From: Parachlorella kessleri
Taxonomy: Eukaryota; Chlorophyta; Trebouxiophyceae; Chlorellales; Chlorellaceae
Reading direction: 5' to 3'
Length of the DNA: 20,874 nt
Assembly: GCA_001598975.1 (NCBI GenBank)
Contig: BBXU01000756.1
Span: 1 to 20,874 of the forward strand
Under the pieces are notes generated by a model, which saw only the letters and a list, made by a program, of their open reading frames with translations, searched no databases and was not told the origin of the DNA. Made by a program: the position numbers and the translations under genes. This document shows positions 1 to 8,657 of this stretch, piece after piece (positions within the stretch are counted from its first letter, which is position 1; the number at the start of each line of letters is the position of its first letter).

Positions 1-2442
1 CAGGTACACGCGGTGGCAGTCGCCGCCGTACAGCGCCGCGTTGTTCAGCACCCAGCTGATGCCGCGGTTCACATCCTCCAGCATGTCGGGCAGGGCGCCC
101 TGCAGAAGAAAGGAAGAAGAGGGGGTGGTGGAGCACAAACATGGCGGCTGCTCAGCACCCAGCTGATGCCACGGTTCACGCCCTCCAGCATGTTGGGCAG
201 GGCGCCCTGGGGCCACCAAGGAAATGATGATCAGGGGCATTCCTCACGGTTGCTACACGCACGCACGCGCACACACACACAACACATTGCCTACTGCTTC
301 AGCCCCCCGCATGTACACACGCCATCCCCCGCTCCCACGACCCCAGTGTCGGTCTCCCCTGCCTGTTCACTTACCTGCGGGAAGTTGCGGTAGTCGAGGC
401 ACGCCACCAGCACCCCCCGCTGGCTGAGCCGCCTGCCCAGCAGCGCACCCCACCCTACAGCAAGCAGCAGCGCCAGCAGCGGGGGGTCCAGGGTGTGTGT
501 GTGGGGTGGGGGGGGGGGGGGTAGTGTTGACTGGTATTACGGCAGTTCCTGATATACCTACTCCGTGCAAGGTACAATCCGCAGATGTGGTGCTGGGCCT
601 GGCATACATGCAGAGCACATGAAATCCAGCCCCACCCCTACTACCATGCCCCTACGGGTGTGCTCACGGCAAGAGGGTGGAAGGCAGGCTACACCCCTGC
701 CGCCCTTTCAGCTTCCCCGCACTCCCCACCTTGCAAGAACATCATTATCAACATGCAGGCACAAAAGCTTCGCTCACCCTCTCATGTGCCCACCTCCTGT
801 CCAGGCCCCCTTACAGGTGACCAGGTGACCCACCACCGCCCTGCTGCCCAGCCACGCCCCCGCCAGGCCAGCTTGGCACCCCACCTTTGTAGCCGATGAT
901 CCAGGCTCCCCCGGTGATGAAGATGACCACCGGCCGCGGCCCCTTCCGCCGCCACTTCTTGCGGGGCACGTAGATGTCCATAACATTGCGCGACTGCAGG
1001 CAGGGAGCCCGGAGAAACTACTGGTGTGACAGGCTGTTCCACTCTTCCTGGAAGGTTCTTGCTTTCCCTGTGTCACAACTGTCTGTGCTGCACTATGCAG
1101 TGGCCAAGGGTCCCTGTGTCCGCCAGCTGGGTGCTGGCCCCTCAATTCGGCTCACCTCCACGCCATAAGGCACGCTCCGCAGCATGCGCGGAGCGAAGAA
1201 GTAGAACACGACCATCTGCGCAGCGGGGAGCGGGGAGTCAGCGTGCGCAACTGGCAGCTCATGCTGTGGAGCCCCCATGCATGCGAACTTGAGGCATGGT
1301 GGGGCCCCAACTTGGGCTCCTATGCATGGCTATGCGTTGGTATGGTGTTCAGGCAAGCAGCTCAGTGCAGGAGCACAAATAGAACATACAAGCAGTATCA
1401 GAGGACTTCGATATTTGGCTGCCAAGGCCTACTTTCCAGCTGAATGCCATGTACATTGCCGCTTTTAATGGGCAATGCACTCATTTTATGCATCCAACTT
1501 GTGTCGGGGCAGCTGCAATACACTACCCCTACCCACAAACTGCCATACAGTGCAGACCAGCTGCTCACCTGCAAAAAGCCGGGCATCAGTATGAGCGCAA
1601 AGAGCACCAGGCGCCAGAAGTTGACGGCCCACATGGTACCTGCACAGGGACGCAGCCGTCCAGTGTCACCAGGCTGCTATCATTTGAAGACTTGTCCCCC
1701 AAGTTTGCAATGTAAAAACAGGACAGGAGGACGCAACAGGCCCTTGACCTCCCACACGCACTCCAACAGGGGAATGACCCATGATACATATCATACCACA
1801 GCCTCACGCTACTTGAACTCCAAGGAGGAGCAGGGTTTCACCCCTAAGAAGAAGCAGGCTTCCAATTGCAGGGAGGGGCAGGGCTCACCGCCCGCAACAT
1901 ACGAGTAGAGCTGGGCAGCGAGCCTGGCAAGCAGCAGGGTCTCCTTCAGGCGAGCCCCCAGCGCAGACAGCAGCCTGCATCACAAACAGAGCGTTTCTTT
2001 GCCCTCGGTACTCCTTACATCCTGTGCAAATGAAGGCTGCCCCAGCCCCCACTGCAAGGAGAGAACCCTGTCCGTCGGCGCCTTCCAATAAAGCCCAGGG
2101 CGCTGCTATTGTCAAGAACCTGGATTGGATAGGGGCCTACCCCCCCTCGTACGTGTGCTGTGGCACCAAGCTCTCCTTCGATACGCCATCCTCCCCTTCT
2201 TGAGGCAGCAACTCCAGCGACAGGCTGCGAGTAATGCGAGACAGGCGCCTTGCAAAGTCCCGCTTGGCCGCTTCCGGAGAGAAGGGGCTGGGCGGTGGGC
2301 GACCGTTGCTGGGAAGGCTCTCTTCATCGTCGGAGGACGCTGAAACGTGACCAAGGTCTTCAGGGGCCACCGTTTCGATTTCTGGCAGGGATGGAGCTTT
2401 GGCTGACTCGGCCAGAGCCCCGTTCGACCGCTCAGCCACCAT
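1..2442 (-). CDS. ICME: Isoprenylcysteine alpha-carbonyl methylesterase (ICME-like), 5' seven exons, C-terminus beyond window
   Basis: Exons (minus strand) 2442-2141, 1974-1889, 1639-1569, 1215-1156, 993-885, 454-375 and 99-1 join without a frame break into 269 residues. All introns have GT/AG ends and matching phase. Residues 1-100 are a polar, Ser/Pro-rich N-terminus. Around 132-165 there is a hydrophobic stretch ([25 protein letters not shown]), fitting an ER/Golgi membrane anchor. Exon 5 carries DIYVP, then [10 protein letters not shown] (about 200-209), the oxyanion-hole region typical of ICME. Exons 6-7 carry [10 protein letters not shown] and [13 protein letters not shown]. The family removes the methyl ester from prenylated cysteine termini, reversing ICMT, and in plants affects ABA signalling. 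The window stops after HRVYL, where GQSAGAH-type catalytic serine sequence is expected. The start is the first Met of exon 1's open frame. Family assignment is strong; the alternative is a closely related carboxylesterase. Confidence 0.9.
46..209 (-). repeat. Tandem duplicate of ICME exon 7 start plus its splice acceptor, inside intron 6
   Basis: Bases 46-102 recur at 153-209 (offset 107) with only four mismatches in 57. Both copies, read on the minus strand, have a CAG acceptor before GGCGCCCTG. The upstream copy codes for [18 protein letters not shown] but then runs into intron sequence with no obvious donor, so it looks like a decoy pseudo-exon. The copy at 46-102 belongs to the exon that reads on to the window edge. 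Confidence 0.9.
505..521. repeat. Poly-G tract in ICME intron 5
   Basis: The intron between exons 5 and 6 (455-884) contains a TG-rich stretch that passes into an almost pure G run. It is simple sequence with no coding signal. Similar G runs occur near 7383-7397, 19889-19900, 20237-20247 and at the right edge. Confidence 0.85.
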
Positions 2443-3205
2443 ATTGCAATGTCTTCAGTGTCGATGTCCAGAGCCCGGTCGATCAGAGCGCTGTAGACAT
2501 ACTTTCTGTCCTGTGCTCTGTGCCAGCTTGGCCACAGCAGCGCGCTGACACACCTGCCACTGGTGCAATGGTGCCCTGGTGATCATAACGCAGATGTGCA
2601 GCAAGCATTCTCAGCTACATTGGCCTTCGGGGCAAGCGTCAGTACTTGTGCCTGATGGCTAGCACAGGTATGCTGTTTGGAAGGAAGTGCAGTCTAGGGA
2701 GTACTTCACAAAGAAACCGTTGGGGTACCTTCTGTTCTCTGGAAGAGGGGCTGGACCTTATCTCCGGCCAGAGTTGGCATGGGAGGTGCCAGGGCATGAC
2801 AATCTCAACGACGGCCTGATCACACAGCAAGGAAGTCTGTGCTTTACACCAAACCAGGAACCGCCTGAACAGAGCAGCCAAACAACAAATAAACGATTGA
2901 CAAAACAGTTCACAAATTGTACTAGGAGGGGCAGGCAAGCCTAACCTTTACACCCTTACCAACAGTGCCCCTGTCACCAAGGGTATATCTTGTAAATACA
3001 AGCAGGCTGACGTGCGAGGCACTCTCCGGTGACACCACAGGTCACAGAACAACCAGGTCCAAGAAGGGGTGCAGCACACTCATCTACAAAACTGACATAG
3101 AAAACCCTACCTGACGAAGGCAAATACACCGAAAAATTGCACCATCTACTGCATCTCAGGTCACCCTCCCATCCACGCGCATACTGCAGCCCGCCAGGTG
3201 CGGTA
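2443..3205. other. Intergenic region between the two minus-strand genes
   Basis: I see no coding exon here on either strand. Short open frames show no family motif or splice-compatible structure. The stretch should hold the 3' UTR of the PP2-A10-like gene on its right side and the promoter and 5' UTR of ICME on its left side. No convincing TATA box was found upstream of the ICME start. Confidence 0.5.
2948..2952 (-). terminator. TGTAA polyadenylation signal candidate for the PP2-A10-like gene
   Basis: TTACA on the plus strand reads TGTAA on the minus strand, the usual green-algal polyadenylation signal. It lies about 255 bases past the stop codon at 3206-3208. A second TGTAA on the same strand is at 2844-2848. 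Which one is used cannot be told from sequence. Confidence 0.45.
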
Positions 3206-5366
3206 TCAGTGCACCGCTGCGAGCACTGCTGCCCGCAGCAGCTCCTGGATGAGGCAGGCTGTCAGGAAGGTGAGCAGCAGCAGCGCCACCAGGCCCCGCG
3301 TCCCCCAGCGCCTCACAACCTCCAGCTGGCCCAGGCCCACCACTGCCGCGGCGCAAACTTCGCGTGCGCTGGCGCCTGCTGCAGCGCCAACAGCACCCAC
3401 CACCAGGGTCCGTGCGTTCTGGTCCTTGGCCATCTGCAACCAGGAAAAAAGTGGGGCAAACACATCTTACCACCTCAACAAGCAATGGGGCCATGTTCTG
3501 CGGCAAGCTGCAGTATGCACACATGCCGCTCCCTGTGCAACCACAGCTTCAAGCACTGCTCTGCCTTGCTGTGAACACGGCAGGAATCCATCTAGTCGAA
3601 GTCCATAGGAGTTGAGCGCCTCAGAATTGACAACCTTGACACTTCCAACCATTTAAGCATTCCCGGGCAATGCTCTGTTAGTCAAATACCTACCGTGAGC
3701 ACTTCCTTCGTCACCATAGGAAGCCAGGCCGGCCCCGAGGGCGCCGGCTGCTCAGCAGCAACTCCCTTGCCTTCCGCATCTCGCCGCGAGTACAGCAGGC
3801 TATCGCTGTCAAGGTCATCAGCAGCAGTCGGTGCTGCTGCACCAGCCCAGTTCCCACTGGCTTCACCACCAGATCCCTGATGCTGCTGCTGCCGCCGCTG
3901 CCGTATCTGTCTCATGCTGTTGCTGGTCGCCTCATCCCCCATCAGGCTGCCAGCACCGGGCGAGGGGCTGCGGTAAGCGCTATCTAAAGGGCTGCCTCGG
4001 CCGTCGCCACACTGCTCTGCTCCCTCCCCCTGTTGCCAAAAATGCAGGCTGCCAGCAGCGCCTGGCGACCCTGGTGAGCCTGGTGGCGATAGCTCCTGGA
4101 TAAGAGTTGCCCTGCGATGGCGCAGAGCACCTCTCATGTGAGAGTCCTGACTTACACCAGTGACCTAGCTTCTGTTGATATCATCCTTATCTGTATCTGG
4201 AGATGGACTAAATGCTGGCAGGCCGTGGGACACCCATAGACCACTCTGACCTGGCCCACCCTTACGACCTCAACCGGGCATGCACTAAATGTTATCAGAT
4301 CCCTCCTACAACAAGCAGTTTCCACACTCGGAGAACACGTTGCAGCTTCTCTCCTGCCAGCTCTCCTCCAACCCACCTGCTGCGAGGTGTTGTCTGCCGA
4401 GGCGGTGAGCCCTGCATCGCGGTGCCCACTGCCTCCCGAGCAAACATGCCAATACACTGCTTGACAGCCTCCAGGTGTTGCGGCCTCGCCATGCTAGAGA
4501 AGATGTCCTCATAAAAGTTGATGTCCAGCGTGGCATCCATGTACACACGCATGCCGTTGGTGACAAATGCAGTAATCGCAGTCACGGCCAGCTGCTGCCC
4601 ACGCTCAGTGGTGATGAAGTCCAGCAATTTGTCCACCGTGCCCTGCTGGAGCGAGGACGCTGCAGCTGGGGCGCCCCGCTGGAGCTGCTGCGCTGGTATG
4701 CGGGAGCTGGCCTCCACCCAAGCGCCCACCAGGTTGCGGGCACCCATGCTGACAGCTACTGACACGAGGCTGTGCCCTCGGTCGCTCAGCAGCGCCGCTA
4801 AGACCTTATCCAGTGCGCCTTCACCGGTGGTGCTGCTGCTAGCTGCTCGGTCGCCTGCAGGGCAGCCAAGCGTGCGCTTACGTCTTGCTGCCTTGGCTTG
4901 CAACCTAGTCCGCCCGTAAAAGCAAGTCAACAACAACAACACTCTCAACGCAACAAGCTTTCAAACACGGCAAACATGCCACAGCGAGCGGCACTACCCT
5001 AGGCACGCCGCTGCACTTGCCTGCCACGCCACGATAGACCGCTGCCACCGTGTTTGTGGTGGTCCGCATGACCTCTGGCGACTGCAGCAGCTTCGCCAGC
5101 TGCTGCAGACTGGCAGGCAGCTCGCTGCTGTCTGACTGCAGGAAGCTCTGCAGGTCGCGGACCAGCGTACAGCAAAGGTCTGCGCTGCTGGACAAAGCTT
5201 CAGAATACTTCTTTAGCGCCGCACGTAGCCTTGTCAGGCTGCGTCGCGTCTGCCACACTGCGTCGCTGCTGTAGGCCTTGTAGGCCACGCCGCCCACCAT
5301 CAAGGCGGCCGTGCCATAGAGGGCATACCGCCGCAGCTGGCGCCTGCGATCCAAAACCTCGGCCAT
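3206..5366 (-). CDS. PHLOEM PROTEIN 2-LIKE A10-type membrane protein, four exons, complete
   Basis: Exons 5366-5021, 4896-4377, 4111-3694 and 3433-3206 (minus strand) total 1512 bases, giving 503 residues plus TGA. Residues 14-34 (YALYGTAALMVGGVAYKAYS) and about 475-502 (GLVALLLLTFLTACL) are probable membrane segments. Conserved blocks recalled from plant PP2-A10-like proteins are SSADLCCTLVRDLQSFL, HSLVSVAVSMGARNLVGAW (157-175), RVYMDATLDINFYEDIF (232-248) and the block around MAKDQNARTLVVGAV at the exon 3/4 join. The family name is historical; molecular function is unknown and no lectin domain is seen. Exon 3 is Ser/Gly/Gln-rich and variable. Intron 1 appears to start with GC (AG|GCAAGT) and its acceptor (4898-4897) was chosen to keep frame, so the edge of exon 2 is the least certain. 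The start ATG at 5366 is followed by a basic stretch and the first membrane segment. Confidence 0.83.
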
Positions 5367-5880
5367 TCCGCTGGCCTGAGCTGCCAGTTGGCCTCAGCCC
5401 TGCTGCTGCCGAAGGGGTGTTGTTCAGGCGCTACAGGCTCATGGTGGTTACAAGAGCGCCTACGCGCTACGCTGAACGCACACAGTCGGACGCTCTAACG
5501 GGAGCGAACAGCTAGGGATGTTGGGGAGGTCTAGTTATGACGAGATTAATTATAACTGTAAAACCAGATCGTGGAACTGTGCTAAGTCTGACTCTGCCTC
5601 CCAAAAGGCTCCCTTCCGATGACCAATGCGCAGCAGGCCTTTCATGGGCGCGTCCAGGCCTGGTGGGAAGTCGCTTGGGCCTGCATGGCACCCAACTTGC
5701 GGTAGTCTGAACATTTGGAAAACGCCAAGAACAGCACAACGCTAAGACTCCAGTTAAGCAAGCCTGGGGAATCGCAAGCTCGACTGTACAGTAGTATGGC
5801 ACCTTTCTGTGAAAGGCAAGGAGCAGGTGCTCCACAGTCCCGGCGACGGAGGCAGGTACATTTCTGCTCGTGGCTTAACA

Positions 5881-5962
5881 GTAAGGGTGGCAGGTAGTGC
5901 GAACAGAGAGATAGGCGCAGACTGTACTGACAGGGCTGCATGCAGGTATGCTCCTGCTTCTG
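5881..5962 (+). repeat. Dispersed repeat, copy 1 (most complete)
   Basis: Begins GTAAGGGTGGCAGGTAGTGC, continues through ACTGTACTGACAGGGCTG and ends near GTATGCTCCTGC. Related copies occur at 14723-14748, 15541-15616, 18061-18126 (opposite strand) and 19961-20036. Copies lie in both intergenic and intronic DNA, so it behaves as an interspersed family, perhaps a short non-autonomous element. I see no terminal inverted repeats or target duplication. Confidence 0.7.
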
Positions 5963-6090
5963 TCAACCGTACAGGTTCTCACTGTTCACATTGCCCGCCT
6001 CCGTTACACGTTACAAGTGCCCGCTGGGATAAGCACATATGCAGCCGGAAAGTTTCTCAAAGGGCCAAGGTGCAAGGTAAAGTATATCAA

Positions 6091-6457
6091 ATGAGCAAGC
6101 GGCCAGTGTTTGCCAAGCCTGACACAACAGCACCCCCTCCAAGAGCCAAGCCCGTTAACATCCTCAAACTTAGGGTGCAACCACAATGCCACCCTTCATC
6201 TGCGATGCCAACAATTGCCCGAAAGAGTTGCTGCCGTGCCAGTGCCCAGCACTGCCCAGCACGGGCCGCCAGCTGCTCCTGCTACGGCGGCGGCGCCGCC
6301 GCCGCTCGCAGAGCTCTTAGATGCTGCTCTGCTATGGGCTGCACCATCTGCTGCCATGCTCGCTCCTGCTAGACAGGGGCCGCCAGCTGCTGCAGCAAAA
6401 CCAGATGCGCCACGGCCAGCTGCTGCCATGCCAGCTCCTGCTGGACAGCGCTACTAG
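6091..6457 (+). other. Doubtful Ala/Pro-rich reading frame
   Basis: ATG at 6091 opens MSKRPVFAKPDTTAPPPRAK, which then becomes Cys-rich and ends at 6372. The frame ending with TAG at 6457 instead reads as an Ala/Pro repeat (PAAPATAAAPPPLAELL, QGPPAAAAKPDAPRPAAAMP). Joining the two would need an unseen intron around 6180-6210. Repetition of CCAGCTGCTSC at 6267, 6387 and 6417 suggests local duplication. It may be an exon pair of an unrecognised gene or just GC-rich repeat DNA. Confidence 0.2.
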
Positions 6458-6538
6458 TGGCGGCAACTTCACCGGCTGTACCAGTGCACACTGCTGCGCT
6501 GGAAAAAAAAACAAGGTTGCTGTGGTGCTGGTGTTTCC

Positions 6539-6604
6539 TGATCAGCCCTTGTCGTCTAGATCAGCCGTCTAGATCAGCCGTCAGTCGTCTGATCAGCCCT
6601 TGTA
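6539..6604. repeat. Short interrupted tandem repeat of GATCAGCC/GTCGTCT
   Basis: GATCAGCC occurs four times, joined by TTGTCGTCTA, GTCTA and GTCAGTCGTCT. The two outer units share GATCAGCCCTTGT. It is a small local expansion with no coding value that I can see. Confidence 0.7.
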
Positions 6605-6935
6605 GATTCCGCGTCCACGGCGGCCTGTACAAGGAAAGGGCACGTTCTGAGCCCAGTGTTGTCCATGGCTGGCGTGGCCGGTGCCCTTGGCAGCCAATAT
6701 GGGGAATATACAGGATTCAATCTACACCAAGCCGACTCATCAAGATGTTATAGCCAGCCACACAACGCAACCAAACCATAGAGGGAGTTGGGGGACATCC
6801 AGCCAAGATATGCACCGCAAGGTGCATACACCGAGGGCAAGCCCTGGCCCAGTGAACCTCCCCAACCTACCAATGCCAGGCAGGCCAAGATAGTTGCCGA
6901 GGATGCTACTGTGTGCTTAGTTTGTAGCGTGGAAA

Positions 6936-7298
6936 GGCTTGCTCATGGTCAGCGGTGGCACCTGATCGACGGACCCCAACAGGCCAACAACCAGTGACCG
7001 CTCCTAGCCAACCATAAAGATCCGGCGCCACTTCCACCAGCGACTCTTGCCGCCATCTGTGGGCTGGATGATGTATGTAGGACCTGAGGCAGTGCCGTCC
7101 TGCTGACAAGTCCAAGAGTGGCACTTGGTAGCAAAAGGTACAGCGCTGGTGGTACATTGTCCAGCCCACAGGTTCAGAGGGCGGCAAGAGCCGCTCGTGG
7201 AAGTGGCGCCGGATCTTGAGGGTTGGCGAGGAGCGGTCTCTGGTTGTTGGCCTCTTGGGGTCGGGCAACTGGGTGCCACCGCCGAGCATGAGCAAGCC
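6936..7298. repeat. Long imperfect inverted repeat (foldback, possible hairpin RNA source)
   Basis: The left arm 6936-7068 and right arm 7160-7298 are reverse complements over about 130 bases with scattered mismatches and small gaps, flanking a 91-base loop. The outer ends match as GGCTTGCTCATG and CATGAGCAAGCC. Long exact inner blocks include GATCCGGCGCCACTTCCAC. Both arms, read inward, give the same peptide-like string (KIRRHFH(E/Q)RLLPPS), so a once-coding fragment was probably duplicated head to head. It could be a non-autonomous foldback transposon or a hairpin small-RNA locus; no transposase is visible. Confidence 0.8.
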
Positions 7299-7473
7299 CT
7301 TTCCAACCACCGGTTGAGCGCACCACTACGTTGCCTTCATTCTGGCCTGGGTGGCATTGGTGTCCTACAGGAGGAGGGGAGAGGGGGGGGGGGGGAGGGG
7401 TGTTTGAGAGAATGAAGGAAATGTGTAGGCGGCTGGGAACCCCCCAATGCGAGTTGTATATCTTACACAGAGC

Positions 7474-7530
7474 AGGGGCCTGGTCTAGTTGTATGATTCT
7501 CGCTTCGGGTGCGAGAGGTCGCGGGTTTAC
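7474..7530 (+). pseudogene. Truncated tRNA-Pro(CGG)-like sequence
   Basis: From 7474 the order is acceptor strand AGGGGCC, TG, D arm GTCTAGTTGTATGATT, anticodon stem CTCGC (7499-7503), loop TTCGGGT with anticodon CGG at 7506-7508, stem GCGAG, and T-stem start GCGGG. This matches eukaryotic tRNA-Pro closely. After 7525 the T loop reads TTTAC with no pairing CCCGC, and no complementary 3' acceptor strand follows. It is therefore a 5' fragment: a tRNA pseudogene, or the tRNA-like head of a SINE. The internal B box is destroyed. Confidence 0.75.
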
Positions 7531-8657
7531 AAAGAGCAAGGGGGCCAGCTGCGTCAGGTACCACAGCTGAGAGTAGGGTACTCGCGGTCAACTTTTATAT
7601 GAAACATGTGACAACCCTGGCTTGTCAACCAGCCCCCAACAGTGGGACATACTGCCCAGCCCAAATGCTGGCTGGCATGGCTGATGAACCACTGCACTGA
7701 ACTGGGTACCAGGAGCCCCACCCACTTATCATCTCACATCATCCCCCAGGTCCCATCACTCTCTCGCACTGACCTGGCCCACGCAGTCACCTGGGTTGTG
7801 CTTGGCAGTGCACTTGGCATGGACGCCTTGGACAGAGCACGCACACGTGAAGCACATGCGGACGGTGTTGGCTGACCCTTGCTTGCTGCAAGGTTGGCTC
7901 AGGCTACCGGTGTCAGACATTCCTTCAGCCCTGGTGACCCTTGCTCACTTCAGCCTGCCCTGTGCTTTGTCCAGGGGGGCGAGCAGCACCCTTGGCTGCT
8001 TGCTTGCCCCAGACAGTTCTGCAATCGCGGATCGCATCGTGGGTATACAAGGTGCTGCAGGCTGCTACTTTCCATGCAACCAGCACTTACCTCAACTAAC
8101 ATCATGATCAAGTCGCAGCGCACTGCAGACACCGTCTATACTTAGTCCAGCAAGCTTTCACGTGATGCGGAACGATAGCGATATAAGCACGCAGCCCAAG
8201 GTGTCCCCCACCCTAATTTCCGGAGGCATGTCGCTGCGAAGGCCTTCCTGTATGTTGGCCTGCTGTGTCTCTAAAGCTCAGCATGGACAAGTGGCAGGGC
8301 GCTAAGAGACGTGCCCGGTTTATGGAATTGAGTCTGGAACTGGCCGAGGAAGGCTCAAGCAAAGTACCTGTAGTCTTTGTCTGAAGACTGCGCTGATCAA
8401 CCTCTCCCAGGCAAAAACTAGGAGCCCTTGGTAAGCGTCGTGAAGTGGGGCCAGGCCGCGCAGCTTCCGGCTGCCTCGTCGGTTGTGGTGGTGCTGCGTT
8501 ACTGCTCACTCTGGGTTGGGTTATCCTTTGCTCGCAGCCTTCGCCGCCTTACAGACCCGTCACGCCCTGCTCTGCTTGACATCTTGAACCCTTGACGCCT
8601 TGGACTGGGAGAGACCCGAGTGAGGTCACATCACAGCAGTAGCTTTTAGCAAAGGGC

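Larger units (their letters stand above)
5367..8657. other. Gene-poor interval with repeats between divergent genes
   Basis: This 3.3-kb stretch separates the minus-strand PP2-A10-like gene from the plus-strand small-protein gene, so it must contain both promoters. Besides the foldback, tRNA relic, dispersed repeat and short tandem repeats listed separately, I find no exon set that can be joined into a known protein. An AT-rich spot near 5541-5556 (AATTATAACTG) is about 180 bases upstream of the start at 5366, but is not a clear TATA box. A short open frame at 8284-8385 (MDKWQGAKRRARFMELSLEL...) does not splice in phase to the gene at 8658. Confidence 0.5.

Noticed and set aside
2639..2944. 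Overlapping frames of 85-99 residues between the two minus-strand genes
   Set aside because: No motif, no splice partner, and the place expected for UTRs and promoter; treated as chance.
5809..6372. 187-residue plus-strand frame
   Set aside because: It starts within the dispersed repeat and has erratic composition (basic, then Cys-rich); only the part from 6091 is kept as a doubtful candidate.
8284..8385. Short frame MDKWQGAKRRARFMELSLEL as a first exon of the small-protein gene
   Set aside because: No donor in it matches the phase needed to reach 8658, and an in-frame TAG lies just before that ATG.
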